Below are positions 35,591 to 45,394 of a DNA stretch of 64,000 nucleotides, piece after piece (position 1 is the first letter of the stretch; each line of letters opens with the position of its first letter). Below the pieces are notes generated by a model. That model was not told the origin of the DNA. It ran no database searches and saw only the letters and a list, made by a program, of their open reading frames with translations. Source of the stretch: Bacillaceae bacterium JMAK1 (GTDB taxonomy: Bacteria > Bacillota > Bacilli > Bacillales > Marinococcaceae); assembly GCA_012970285.1 (NCBI GenBank), contig JIBW01000002.1, positions 1,178,001 through 1,242,000 on the forward strand. Reading direction: 5' to 3'. The position numbers and the translations under genes were made by a program.

Positions 35591-35974
35591 TTAGTAAATA
35601 TCATCGATTTCAAAGACAAATTCGATATCTCCATCTTTGAATTTATTGCCCATTCGTCTTAGTGCAGTAAAATTTCCTTCCTCATCAACAAGTGCAAGTT
35701 CGTTAATATTTTCCCCTGCCAATTCGAGCTCTTCTAACGTACATTTATATTTAACTCTGACCCCGTCAAGCTCGTATGAATCAATGTCCTTTCTAAAGAT
35801 TTCGTTCTCTAATTTCTGTTCTTCACCTGTAGGTGCCATCGGCGATCCATCAGTATCTAACCCTCCATTTCCAAAGGCCATTTGAAGCACTGTCGTCAAC
35901 GCCTCTCCCTCTGCCCTTGCTTTTGCCATTTGTTCTCTTGCATACAACGTTGTTACCGTAAGATTTTGACTCAT
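35591..35974 (-). CDS. Tail-collar fibre family protein
   Basis: The 127-residue product contains TVLQMAFGNGGLDTDGSPMAPTGEEQKLENEIFRK (region 27-61), the pattern of the phage tail-collar fibre domain (DUF3751) seen at the N-terminus of tail fibres that join the baseplate. Only this N-terminal module is present, so the fibre is split over several small genes. Confidence 0.7.
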   Translation of the reverse strand: MSQNLTVTTLYAREQMAKARAEGEALTTVLQMAFGNGGLDTDGSPMAPTGEEQKLENEIFRKDIDSYELDGVRVKYKCTLEELELAGENINELALVDEEGNFTALRRMGNKFKDGDIEFVFEIDDIY

Positions 35975-35985
35975 CGCTATCTCCC

Positions 35986-36891
35986 TTATATTTCAACGAC
36001 TTCTTCAATCGCTGATAAAGTACGTGTACCATCTAATCGGTAAACGCCATCTAATTGCCAGTAGTCCTGTCGTTTCCTTACAATTTCTTTCTTCTTAACC
36101 TCATTGATGTTTGTAAAACTAAGATGATTTGATAACTTTATTGCTGGTACATTGTCAGTAACAATTTTTTGCTTAAATGGCTTAGCAACTATTCTTTTAT
36201 CTGTTATAGATCTTGTAACCAGTCGTAAGGGTGCATCCACTTGTTTTTTATTGGTTTTACTAATAAAAAAAAGAGACTGGTTAGCCCACCGTCTCCTCTC
36301 TCCATATAAGCCATTCAATAACCATTTGCCGTTTAAATGGTGAAGTCCATTTAACAGTACAGGACGACCACCGGTGTAGTACAAAGTAAACAACATTTTC
36401 TGTCGGTGTTTATAACGTTTCAATAATCCCGTCTGCACCCCATCAACAAGATGTGGTCTGAAGATTTGATTTGCAGGTATCACTTCTAATACAGCATCAA
36501 TCAAGTCATTAAGACTTGTTAGCCCGTCTAAATTAAGAATGGCTTCAATTCTGTAAGATTCTGGAACTCTTTTCACTGTTGCAGATCCATCAGTCATATA
36601 TCGGTTTAATAATTCCTGTAATGACCACGGCGTTAAATTCTGAGCGTCTCTAGCAACTTGCACCCGCCGTCTTCGAGTTTCTATTGATCCAGCCGAACTT
36701 AGGTTAAATATCTCTTCATAAATCGCTAATCCCCAAGTTGCTGTATCAAGATTTGACTGTTTTTGAGTATCCTCAAGGTTACTAATCAATTCATCTAAGC
36801 GAATACCTGACGCTTTAAAGATTGCCTTAAGCAAGTCATCATGCGTATGAGGCGGTATATATGACAGTAACTCCTTTTCTGATTTACTCAT
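35986..36891 (-). CDS. Baseplate protein, XkdU/YmfQ (P2 gpI-like)
   Basis: The protein begins MSKSEKELLSYIPPHTHD and has the DUF2313/YmfQ features: an N-terminal helical region and WSLQELLNRYMTDGSATVKRVPESYRIE. The C-terminal 120 residues carry two related basic segments (NGLHHLNGKWLLNGLYGERRRW). I use the ATG at 36891 after GAGGTGG. It follows the gpJ-like gene with overlap, as in PBSX (XkdT then XkdU). Confidence 0.8.
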   Translation of the reverse strand: MSKSEKELLSYIPPHTHDDLLKAIFKASGIRLDELISNLEDTQKQSNLDTATWGLAIYEEIFNLSSAGSIETRRRRVQVARDAQNLTPWSLQELLNRYMTDGSATVKRVPESYRIEAILNLDGLTSLNDLIDAVLEVIPANQIFRPHLVDGVQTGLLKRYKHRQKMLFTLYYTGGRPVLLNGLHHLNGKWLLNGLYGERRRWANQSLFFISKTNKKQVDAPLRLVTRSITDKRIVAKPFKQKIVTDNVPAIKLSNHLSFTNINEVKKKEIVRKRQDYWQLDGVYRLDGTRTLSAIEEVVEI

Positions 36892-38359
36892 CAAAAACCA
36901 CCTCACTCAGCACCGGTATTTGCTGATTTTGGAATGTTAAATTGTTCTTTTGACCGTTTATCATAAGTTCCTCATAATCTTCTATACCGTGTACCAAAAG
37001 CACTTGTTTACCTACCATGTTATACCTAATCACATTTGATCCAGAAGCAATTACGTCTTCTAAATAAGAAGTGATATTGGCAGTGACTGATGCTTTAATG
37101 GCTTCAACGTCAACATAACTGGCTAATGACGGCCTAACTCTAATTGTTATTGGTGTGCCGTCTGCACTCTCTATATAAACTCTATGCTCAACAGACGCTA
37201 ATCCACTGTGATCTTGTTGCTCAAATACTGATTGCAACATTAAAGGATTTACAAGTATGTTTTCGTCACCGTTATTCTTAATGTGGACCTCATAATTTTT
37301 ATCTTTATCTGCAATAAAATGAAATTCAGTAACTCCTGCATTAGAAATGTGATACTCCGAAAGCTCATCCTTGTCAGGATTGTTGTAAGCGATTTTGCTA
37401 GTAATACTTTCCCGTATTGTAACTAAACAATTAATTGGTTCATCGCTTTGGATAGAAGCACTTAAGAACCAAAAAGCCTCAGCAGGCCCGACATTGCCAA
37501 ATGTCTCAATATCAATAGGATAGATGTATTCACTTGCTACTTCTTGTGATTGTCCAACAATGGTTAAACGATACGGTTCTGCAATGACATCCTGCACACG
37601 GTCAAGTGTTTCTCTTCCTGCCGGTTGACCATTGCTACCGACCACCGAAATCCCGACAGATCCTGGACCATATCTAGCCCTTTGAACAATCGCTCTTCCG
37701 ACACCAGCAATCCCTTCAACTGCATTTTGATACATAGCGATATTTCCTGCCGTCTCTCTGCTTTTTGCCCTGTTTAAAAAACGTTGCCTAAACGCTTCAC
37801 TAGTTTCTCGATCAACACCACCACTCATTGGAGTTATATTGTTTATTTCAGAGATACCAAGATTAGGAGGCGATACCCAGGTTGTCACTTTACCTTCAGG
37901 GGCATTGCCCCCTGTGCCAGGTTCATTAGCGTATACAGTAATAAATGCCACTCCTGTATTATCGGAAATCTGCTGTGTACGAGTACTATAGTAGATCGGT
38001 TCACTATTTTCATCCCCCTCAATTGCAACAATTGATCCCGCGGGAATAACCGTATCTGGTCGTAGCTCAACTTGCACGGTACCAGAAGCATTGCTGGCTT
38101 TTATTCGTTCTTCACCATATTCGGCTAGTTTCACATCCAAAAACTCATCTCTCGCAGTTAATGGATTTGATCTTAACAATAATTCAGTCGTATACATTTG
38201 ACCGTACTGAGCAATCAGTTGAGCAATAGGTGCCGCTATATTAAATGCGTGTTGCCCTTCAGACCGGTCAATCTGACTAGGGTACTGATTCAAAATCTCC
38301 TCTAGTATTCGTTCTGGATTCGCCTCATTTAAAAATGGAGGCAGTTCTCTAATATCCAT
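36884..38359 (-). CDS. xkdT: Baseplate J-like protein (XkdT)
   Basis: This gpJ-family baseplate wedge protein forms the ring around the hub of contractile tails. It starts MDIRELPPFL and has the Baseplate_J signature GTGGNAPEGKVTTW (about 145-158) and GGVDRETSEAFRQRFLNRAK (region 180-199). An unusual internal beta segment (about 310-400: FLSASIQSDEPINCLVT...) is inserted relative to the usual about 350-residue XkdT, making it 491. The ATG at 38359 has GGGGGTG 6 bases upstream. Confidence 0.87.
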   Translation of the reverse strand: MDIRELPPFLNEANPERILEEILNQYPSQIDRSEGQHAFNIAAPIAQLIAQYGQMYTTELLLRSNPLTARDEFLDVKLAEYGEERIKASNASGTVQVELRPDTVIPAGSIVAIEGDENSEPIYYSTRTQQISDNTGVAFITVYANEPGTGGNAPEGKVTTWVSPPNLGISEINNITPMSGGVDRETSEAFRQRFLNRAKSRETAGNIAMYQNAVEGIAGVGRAIVQRARYGPGSVGISVVGSNGQPAGRETLDRVQDVIAEPYRLTIVGQSQEVASEYIYPIDIETFGNVGPAEAFWFLSASIQSDEPINCLVTIRESITSKIAYNNPDKDELSEYHISNAGVTEFHFIADKDKNYEVHIKNNGDENILVNPLMLQSVFEQQDHSGLASVEHRVYIESADGTPITIRVRPSLASYVDVEAIKASVTANITSYLEDVIASGSNVIRYNMVGKQVLLVHGIEDYEELMINGQKNNLTFQNQQIPVLSEVVFDE

Positions 38360-38360
38360 T

Positions 38361-38816
38361 TCAATCACCCCCTAATCTTATTCTGTTCATCCTTAAATCA
38401 CCATAAATCGTATCAACAACAAAAGATACAAAGAGATTATCTCCTTGTATTTCATTGGAACTACTTCTAACTGTAATCGCACGGGAATCGCTTATGATTA
38501 ACTCCTTAACCCTTCGCTCAACTTCAGATGCAACGACATCGCGATCCATATCATCGGTTAAATCATCCAACTGAATACCGTATGTTGGAGAATAAGCGAT
38601 ATATCGTCCTCTTGGTGTTTTAATAATGTTGTAAATCCACTGAGCGAAACATTCTAGATCATCAACTAAAATAGGGCGACCGATGTTATCAGTCTGGACT
38701 TCTAAGGTCTTCGTGTTCAATAAAGGTGTGCTACCATTTATTATAATTACATCTTCTTGATCTTCCAGCATGTCTAATTCCACTGATTCTGGCACTTCCC
38801 ACGTAGGATAAAGCAT
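38361..38816 (-). CDS. xkdS: Baseplate wedge protein XkdS (DUF2634, gp25-like)
   Basis: The 151-residue protein begins MLYPTWEVPESVELDM and has AQWIYNIIKTPRGRYIAYSPTYGIQLDDL, the DUF2634/gp25-lysozyme-like fold used in contractile baseplates. The start at 38816 is set by GGGAGG; the upstream in-frame stretch overlaps the previous gene and looks non-coding. Confidence 0.85.
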   Translation of the reverse strand: MLYPTWEVPESVELDMLEDQEDVIIINGSTPLLNTKTLEVQTDNIGRPILVDDLECFAQWIYNIIKTPRGRYIAYSPTYGIQLDDLTDDMDRDVVASEVERRVKELIISDSRAITVRSSSNEIQGDNLFVSFVVDTIYGDLRMNRIRLGGD

Positions 38817-38818
38817 TG

Positions 38819-39076
38819 TCACAACCTCCCGATAATAACCAAGTTTCCTGACGGATCCTTGCCACAAAAAACGCGGTCACCTGACGATAACGATAGATTA
38901 TTAAGCGTGATGTACTCTGATCTTGTGAAATTAAAATCAGGAAGTTCATCGAGAGTAATAGATCCATCACGATTCACACGACCATATTCATTTTTGTATC
39001 TACCTAATTTACGATCAATAATTTCATTAACGGCGTTTCGTATATATGTTGTAAATCCGTCTGCACCTTTACCCAC
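38819..39076 (-). CDS. xkdR: Tail protein XkdR (DUF2577)
   Basis: The 85-residue protein starts MGKGADGFTTYIRNAVNEIIDRK and has a beta-rich C-terminus with LNNLSLSSGDRVFCGKDPSGNLVIIGRL, like the spike/adaptor protein that follows XkdQ in PBSX. It abuts the xkdQ-like stop with a one-base overlap. Confidence 0.82.
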   Translation of the reverse strand: MGKGADGFTTYIRNAVNEIIDRKLGRYKNEYGRVNRDGSITLDELPDFNFTRSEYITLNNLSLSSGDRVFCGKDPSGNLVIIGRL

Positions 39077-40077
39077 TATGACCTCACCCTTTCCAAATCA
39101 ATGTTCATACTCATTTGAGCAATGTTTCTGCTGATACTTTTTACAATGTATTTTCCGCGCCACCCTAAAACCACTTCAACTAAATCGCCTTTACGTAACA
39201 TCGGTAAGTCAGGTGATGTAAACGAGTACTTTTCTTCGACTTTTCCGTGTTCCTCCATGATTTCACTGGCAATTTCCCTAGCATCCGCCCGATCCTCTGC
39301 TCCAAACTCGACACGCTGTATAACGCCAAATTCTGTTCTTCCGTCTTCTTCATGTAACACTGGTGCTTTTTGGTCATCCTCATCGCTATTTCCAAACACT
39401 TTAACCCTTGTCACGATGTTTTCGATGGAGTGGTCTTGCTCTGCACTATCTATAAAGTCACGGTCAAAGATAAATCCAAATTCGTTTTGACCTTCTTCAA
39501 TAATGTGGATCTTCCCTTTACTACTACGTAATTGGTAATTCCCACGCTTTCTTTCTCTTGTTTTCTTTAAACGCTCTGTAATGATGTATCCAATTTTGTC
39601 CCCTCTATAGAGCTCAGTGCCTGGAGCATAGGAGATTGTTGCAACCTCTCCTAATGGCACATTCCATTTCTTTGCAAGCTTATTGATGGTTTCCGACACC
39701 GTCTCGTTTTTACCTACTTTTACTTGATCCTCTGATTGAGCCATCGGATAGAGGTTATCGTAGATCGTTAGATCGAGGCCTGAGTCACTACTGGTCTTTC
39801 CTGTAAAGCGATAATTCGTACCGAGGAATAACTCTTCCCAATTCTCTGTTTCGCTTAAACGATATTCTACTCTTAACTGACTGCCTAAAAAGAGCTTCTT
39901 GCTGATCCAATCCCCCTCATGCTTTACCTGTTTCACAGTGAGCGAGAGTCGAGCAGCAATCTCTTCTTGCATTTCTTCGTGAGACGCTGCAGTTACGATG
40001 TTTGTAATATTAATCTTTTTACCATCAGGAGGAACAAGCACATAACGGTATTCAATATCCTGTACATTAATCTTCAT
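39076..40077 (-). CDS. xkdQ: Tail hub protein XkdQ
   Basis: This 333-residue late-control D/gp27-like tail hub protein begins MKINVQDIEYRYVLVPPDG, and the later half has the extended beta region YSFTSPDLPMLRKGDLVEVVLGWRGKYIVKS. It sits between the LysM protein (XkdP) and XkdR in the canonical PBSX order. Confidence 0.86.
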   Translation of the reverse strand: MKINVQDIEYRYVLVPPDGKKINITNIVTAASHEEMQEEIAARLSLTVKQVKHEGDWISKKLFLGSQLRVEYRLSETENWEELFLGTNYRFTGKTSSDSGLDLTIYDNLYPMAQSEDQVKVGKNETVSETINKLAKKWNVPLGEVATISYAPGTELYRGDKIGYIITERLKKTRERKRGNYQLRSSKGKIHIIEEGQNEFGFIFDRDFIDSAEQDHSIENIVTRVKVFGNSDEDDQKAPVLHEEDGRTEFGVIQRVEFGAEDRADAREIASEIMEEHGKVEEKYSFTSPDLPMLRKGDLVEVVLGWRGKYIVKSISRNIAQMSMNIDLERVRS

Positions 40078-40088
40078 GCCCTACCTCC

Positions 40089-40709
40089 TTACGATGGTAT
40101 GGTGAGCTTCCAACCCGGTTGTATTAGATCTGGATTCTTGATTAAATCTCGATTGGCATTTTCAATCTTTTTATACTGTGATCCATCATCATAAAAACGA
40201 GTAGCAAGCCCCCAAAGAGTCTCGCCATTTTTAACAACATGTGTCTTATTTTTTTGGTTTGTTGTCGATGATGTTTCTTCCTCGGGCTTGACCTCTGGTG
40301 CATTACCAAACGTGTTTACCTGCAAATCTCTAAACTCAACGAGATCTAACGTATATTCATAATCTCCATGTCCGCCACTAATTCTTGGTTCAAAGTTATT
40401 TATGATAACTGGGATATTAATATCCGTACCGGTGATAATAAATCTAACCTGTCGAGCCCCGATCCACTCTTCCAGCCAAGATTTCACTTCATCTGCAGTG
40501 TGATCAGAGAGTTTCGGCAGGTTTCTGTTTTCTCCGAATAACTTCCCCTGAATATTAACCTTTATTGGTTCTCTGCCTCGAGCAATTTCAACGGTTCCAT
40601 AATTAACTGGAGTAACATTGACTGTTCTTGTTGAATTTGAAATTAGAATTTGCTCTGGATTAAAAGGGAGAACGAATGCACGATCTCCTCGTTTGAGTGA
40701 TACCTTCAT
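40089..40709 (-). CDS. xkdP: Tail protein with LysM domain (XkdP)
   Basis: The 206-residue protein has an N-terminal baseplate adaptor domain (about 1-130) and a C-terminal LysM module: HVVKNGETLWGLATRFYDDGSQYKKI to LIQPGWKLTIPS (about 155-206). It links the tape measure end to the hub and may touch peptidoglycan during infection. Confidence 0.9.
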   Translation of the reverse strand: MKVSLKRGDRAFVLPFNPEQILISNSTRTVNVTPVNYGTVEIARGREPIKVNIQGKLFGENRNLPKLSDHTADEVKSWLEEWIGARQVRFIITGTDINIPVIINNFEPRISGGHGDYEYTLDLVEFRDLQVNTFGNAPEVKPEEETSSTTNQKNKTHVVKNGETLWGLATRFYDDGSQYKKIENANRDLIKNPDLIQPGWKLTIPS

Positions 40710-40720
40710 GCACCCGCCTC

Positions 40721-43700
40721 CTACGCTGATTTATTGTCTTGGCTTTGTTCAATTGCTTTCATAAGCTCTGCTAGTAAGTCCTCGGCAATATCAGGCACCA
40801 TTTCTCTTAGCTCTTCAACGCTCGAAACACCACTTGCGTCGATGTGTATTTCTAGGTTTTCAACGGTGATACCGCCTTTGCCATCTTCATTAATGATAAT
40901 ATTTGTCGTAGCAATACCATCATCATAACCACTACCCATATCAATACCAAGACGTCGCCCGGTCTGCTCATATAAGTTACGCGCTCGAGCTCTATGACTA
41001 TTGGCAAATGGAATTACTACCTCATCGCCAGTCTCACCAAGTTCAGCATATTGGCGGCCACGTACAAAGCCACCCTTATGGAAGCCTCTAACGTGACCCA
41101 TTGGATTAATGGCAGAACCGCCGCGTCTCACTTCATAATGCACATGAGGACCCGTACTATTACCGGTACTACCTACTAAACCAATTACTTGCCCAGGTGT
41201 CACCATTTGACCACGACGCACCATATTGACTGAGTTATGGGCATACAAATATTCCATACCTCCAGCACCAGAGATACGGACGATGTTCCCATATCCACCT
41301 TGACGTCCAGCGAAGTTGACCATACCGCCTGCCTGAGCTCGAATAGGAGTCCCCATCGCTGCAGCAAAGTCCACGCCTCGGTGATTAGTAGAACCGATAC
41401 CACCTGGGGATCTACGAGGACCAAAACCACTCGTCATGGTAAAGCCAGCTCCAAAGTCCGGTTGAAACCCTCCATACATCGCCATGAGTGCGGCTAGTTG
41501 CTGCTTAGCGTATCCTTCAATGTCAACATCACTAAGACCCTTTACAAAACCTAGAGCTGACCACATACCCATCTCAGCCATGACTCTAGATGGTGAGTTA
41601 ATGCCAAGTTCAGCTCTAAAAGCTGATTCTACTCGTTTAGCTAACTCCGTAGCAGCCTCGCTAACATTAGCTCCACGCGACCGCATACCTGAGTTAAACT
41701 CGTCGATTGTGCCAGAGCCCCACGATATAGATCGATCACGCATTAATAAAAATGGAGCTTGTACGTTTGTTTCAAGGTACGAAAGTGTTTCAGTAGGTGT
41801 ACTGTCTTGACCTTGCTTAAAGCCGAGTACGACGCCACGACCGTAATTAGGAGATTCAACAATTTCTTGATCCATTGGTTGCTTGATGTTTCTAGCTTTC
41901 CAAGACTCAAGATCAATTACATTGCCTTGTACGCCATCATCTACGGACTTTACAAAGGTGCGACCGTATTCTTCAGCTTCAGTTGTAAAGTCGGCACCAA
42001 TTGAGCTTACACCTAGTGTTGTTGCTACTGTACCGCCCTGACCTGATGCCGTTGGCAAAGATCCAACTAATCCGCCGTTTGCCATTTGATGTATTGGTTG
42101 GCTTTGTTGACCTGCTTCACCTACAGACATCCCAAGCGCTGAAGCAGCTCTACGTAATAAATGTTTACCTCGTTCACGTCTTTTAGCTCCGACGGGCACT
42201 ACATATTCAGGTCCATCTTCTCCAATCCAGCTTAAGATCTTTGAATTAATGAAACCTCCATTTGCATTCCTTTCAGGACTTCCAGACCAACCAGTTATAT
42301 TTTCCCCTCGTGTTGTTACATTTTGGACAAATTCAACAACATTGCCTCCCCAGCCACTAAGGGTGTCTTTCCATCCAGTCACCGTGTCCCATGCTTCTTT
42401 TATGCTATCCCAAATAGGTTTTACAATTGCCCAAGCACTCTCAAAAGCACCACTAATTGAATTACCTACTGAATCAACTGCACCTTCAATTGGCGACCAA
42501 ACAGTTTCTTGAAACCAATCAGCAACAGAGTTCCAGGTATCAACAACAAAATCATATGCTTCTGTAAATTTCTCATCAAACCAAGCAACCACTGGTTCAA
42601 GAGCTTCTTTCAATGGATCCCAAACAGTTTCTTGAAACCACTCAACAGCAGAATTCCATGTTTCCTGAACCCATTCATAGGCTTCAACTAACTTCTCCCA
42701 AATCCACAATGCTGCATTTGTTACACCTTCGACAACTGGATCCCAGACGTTTTCTACGAACCACTCGGAAGCTGTATTCCAAGTTTCTGACACCCAAGTC
42801 CATGCATCTACAAGCTTTTCCCAAATCCATTCTGCAGCTACTGTAACCCCTTCTACGACTGGATTCCAAACATTCTCTGTAAACCACTCAGAAGCGATAC
42901 TCCAAACCGCAGTAATAAAAGTCCAAGCTCCATTGAACAAGCCAACAAAAAAGTTAATTGTATTAATTGCTCTATTTTTCAAAGGTTCCCAAACCGATTC
43001 GGTAAACCAGTTAGAAAAGGTAGACCACTTTTCAGAGACCCATTCTCTGCCTTCATTCCACTTTTCAACAACCCATTCAACAGCAGTGGACACACCATTT
43101 GTTAAAGGAGTCCAAACTTTTTCACTGAACCATGTTGAAAAAGAATTCCATTTAGTAGTAACCCAATTCCATGCATCATTGAAACCATCAGTTAACCAAG
43201 AGAAGTCGAGATCTGCCATCCAATCAACAAACTTTTCTCCACCAATGGCTCCACCTATACCACCAAGAATTCCGCCGATTGCAGCTCCTTTAGGTCCTAA
43301 AAAGGCACCTAGAGTTGCACCGCCTTTTGCTCCAGCAGCACCACCAGCGAGTGAACCAGCTAAACCTGCTAGTAAACCACCACGTTCTTCTTCCTCGGAG
43401 TTAAAAATATCCATCAGGCTTGCGCCGATAGCAAGTGGGCGAATCATTCGACCCATCGATCGCATCATTCCACCACCGCCACCTGGCGCATACGGTGATG
43501 ATACAACTCCGTTTGCCGTTGCGGGATTACGATTGAACAATCCTCTTGTAGATCCTACAACTCTTCCCCAGACGCCTGGTCCTGAATGTCTCTGACTTCT
43601 CGTGCGTTGTTCGTTTTCAGAATCTGGTATTGCAGCACCAGCTGTAAACAAACCGCTAATAGCTCCAGCAGTACGCCCCCAAATTCCACCACGACCACCG

Positions 43701-45394
43701 CGCCTTTGCTGCCTCTGCTGTCTTTGATCTTCTCTAGGCATTCTTCGGTTTCGATCTTTATTGCCTCTGCCAAAAAGGCCACCAATCATTCGACCTGGTC
43801 CTCTTAATCCACCAAATAATTTGCCTCCGATGCTAAACAATTGACTTAGTAAGAAGCCTTGGAAAAGACCTGATATGATATTACCGCCAATGCTTTTCTC
43901 TGTAGACGGAAGTGATGAAGACCATAAATCAAAAATACCTTGTCCAATATCACCAAAATTGATTTGTTCTATAAAGCCATCAATAAATGATTTCCCTGCC
44001 GAAACCCCAGCTTCAGCAAATGGGCTTGAGTCTTCAGAGTCCACTCCTAAAATCCCTAAGATAGCTCCGTTAAGTGCGCTTCCAAGATTACTACCGAATG
44101 AATCTGCGAAGCTAGTAACTTGATCTTCACCATTTTCTGACCACCAGTTACTAAACAAATCGCTAATATCATCCATAACAAAACGAACCCGACCACCAAG
44201 GTCGAGTTCCTGAAAATCTTCATTGTTTATATAATTATTATTCAAATGATCAATGGACCAGTAAACTCCATCAAGAATATTTCCTGAAAAGCTTTCTGCA
44301 AAATCACGAATGTCTTCTTTCCAAGCTTCGATAATATCACGATTTTCAGCTTGCCAAGTTGAGAATTTCTCAAGAGCAGGTTGAATTGTCCTTGATAAAC
44401 CCTCTCCCCAAGGTCGCAATACATCTTCTTGGGCAAAAGCGAACATATACAAAAACAGGTTTCCTAAGTTTTTTGAAACCTTCTCCATCATTCCATCGAA
44501 TCGCGAGAACTCTTCTGTTACCTTTGGCCATATTTCAGATATATCTTTACCACTTTCAGCCAAATCATCTAATCGTGCTCTCTGTTCTCCTGAAATAGCA
44601 CCCATTTCTTGAAGACGAGCACCCATCTCACCTATAGGCCTTCCAGATTGCATGGCATCATACATGCGCCCCATCCATAAAGCAACATCTGAAAAAGGTT
44701 GTTGTGTGCCTGCCGCTATATCACCAATTTGCCTTAAGCCATCACCAGTAGCAAGCGCACCCTGTGTAAATACTTCTAGGATACGAGATGCTTCAAAGAT
44801 CTCATCACGCATAAACGGTGTAGACTGTGCAAAGTCCGTTAAATCCTGCACTCTCTTAGTAGCTGCTTCAGCACTTCCTAATAGTACTTCAAAAGCTGTT
44901 TCCATGTTTTGACGATCAGCAACTAGCTTTAATGGGATCACAACTCCTGCAGCTCCACCTCCTGCAAAGCCTATGACCCCTAAAGTGCTATTTATGCTTC
45001 GATTAATACTCCTTAAAGTACGTGTCGCCATATCCACAGCTCGAATTGTAATTCTATAGCTCGACCTCAATAAACGACTTCCATTACGATTGATGGATCT
45101 CATTACCGGTGTTGCATAATCTGCTGCTCTCATAATCATACGATACGTTCTCATTGCAGCACGTTGGGCCATTGAGGAAGCTCGTCCGATGACACCCGTT
45201 GCACCATCACGAGCACTCAAGCGCATTTCCCACCGTCGCCGTGTTAATCGTTCGGTACGTGTTCTAGCCCTCTCTGCTGATCGCTCAAAACGTTCTGTAC
45301 TTCTACGCGCACGACTAAGTTCATCTGAGTAACGATCCTCAGCTTCAATAGGTATTTCTATTCGGTAAACTTCGTTATTTGAGACGGGTGTCAC
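40721..45394 (-). CDS. xkdO: Tail tape measure protein with M23 endopeptidase domain
   Basis: At 1557 residues this sets tail length. The N-terminus is basic and repetitive in Arg/Ser (about 20-125), then the TMP core (about 140-330). Next come a glycine/alanine membrane-like stretch (about 640-710), a Trp-rich tandem repeat of about 45 residues in at least five copies (about 720-1010), and a LytM/M23 zinc endopeptidase domain (about 1320-1425, with NHRGVDFA and HVHYEV as metal ligands). The start is GTG, overlapping the frameshift product's TGA. The M23 domain probably cuts the cell wall during DNA injection. Confidence 0.93.
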   Translation of the reverse strand: MTPVSNNEVYRIEIPIEAEDRYSDELSRARRSTERFERSAERARTRTERLTRRRWEMRLSARDGATGVIGRASSMAQRAAMRTYRMIMRAADYATPVMRSINRNGSRLLRSSYRITIRAVDMATRTLRSINRSINSTLGVIGFAGGGAAGVVIPLKLVADRQNMETAFEVLLGSAEAATKRVQDLTDFAQSTPFMRDEIFEASRILEVFTQGALATGDGLRQIGDIAAGTQQPFSDVALWMGRMYDAMQSGRPIGEMGARLQEMGAISGEQRARLDDLAESGKDISEIWPKVTEEFSRFDGMMEKVSKNLGNLFLYMFAFAQEDVLRPWGEGLSRTIQPALEKFSTWQAENRDIIEAWKEDIRDFAESFSGNILDGVYWSIDHLNNNYINNEDFQELDLGGRVRFVMDDISDLFSNWWSENGEDQVTSFADSFGSNLGSALNGAILGILGVDSEDSSPFAEAGVSAGKSFIDGFIEQINFGDIGQGIFDLWSSSLPSTEKSIGGNIISGLFQGFLLSQLFSIGGKLFGGLRGPGRMIGGLFGRGNKDRNRRMPREDQRQQRQQRRGGRGGIWGRTAGAISGLFTAGAAIPDSENEQRTRSQRHSGPGVWGRVVGSTRGLFNRNPATANGVVSSPYAPGGGGGMMRSMGRMIRPLAIGASLMDIFNSEEEERGGLLAGLAGSLAGGAAGAKGGATLGAFLGPKGAAIGGILGGIGGAIGGEKFVDWMADLDFSWLTDGFNDAWNWVTTKWNSFSTWFSEKVWTPLTNGVSTAVEWVVEKWNEGREWVSEKWSTFSNWFTESVWEPLKNRAINTINFFVGLFNGAWTFITAVWSIASEWFTENVWNPVVEGVTVAAEWIWEKLVDAWTWVSETWNTASEWFVENVWDPVVEGVTNAALWIWEKLVEAYEWVQETWNSAVEWFQETVWDPLKEALEPVVAWFDEKFTEAYDFVVDTWNSVADWFQETVWSPIEGAVDSVGNSISGAFESAWAIVKPIWDSIKEAWDTVTGWKDTLSGWGGNVVEFVQNVTTRGENITGWSGSPERNANGGFINSKILSWIGEDGPEYVVPVGAKRRERGKHLLRRAASALGMSVGEAGQQSQPIHQMANGGLVGSLPTASGQGGTVATTLGVSSIGADFTTEAEEYGRTFVKSVDDGVQGNVIDLESWKARNIKQPMDQEIVESPNYGRGVVLGFKQGQDSTPTETLSYLETNVQAPFLLMRDRSISWGSGTIDEFNSGMRSRGANVSEAATELAKRVESAFRAELGINSPSRVMAEMGMWSALGFVKGLSDVDIEGYAKQQLAALMAMYGGFQPDFGAGFTMTSGFGPRRSPGGIGSTNHRGVDFAAAMGTPIRAQAGGMVNFAGRQGGYGNIVRISGAGGMEYLYAHNSVNMVRRGQMVTPGQVIGLVGSTGNSTGPHVHYEVRRGGSAINPMGHVRGFHKGGFVRGRQYAELGETGDEVVIPFANSHRARARNLYEQTGRRLGIDMGSGYDDGIATTNIIINEDGKGGITVENLEIHIDASGVSSVEELREMVPDIAEDLLAELMKAIEQSQDNKSA
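42420..43230 (-). repeat. Tandem Trp-rich repeats within the tape measure gene
   Basis: About 130-bp coding repeats give units such as WNTASEWFVENVWDPVVEGV and WNSAVEWFQETVWDPLKEAL. The units differ by substitutions but keep the Trp spacing, as expected for expansion of a helical ruler. Confidence 0.75.

Noticed and set aside
42420-43230. Tandem repeats considered as a CRISPR array
   Set aside because: The units are about 130 bp, in frame, divergent by substitution and coding; there are no short constant repeats with unique spacers, and no cas genes.
42933-43595. 220-codon plus-strand frame antisense to the tape measure gene
   Set aside because: It arises from the Gly/Ala-rich repeats; the translation is mostly Pro/Ala/Ser and has no start signal.
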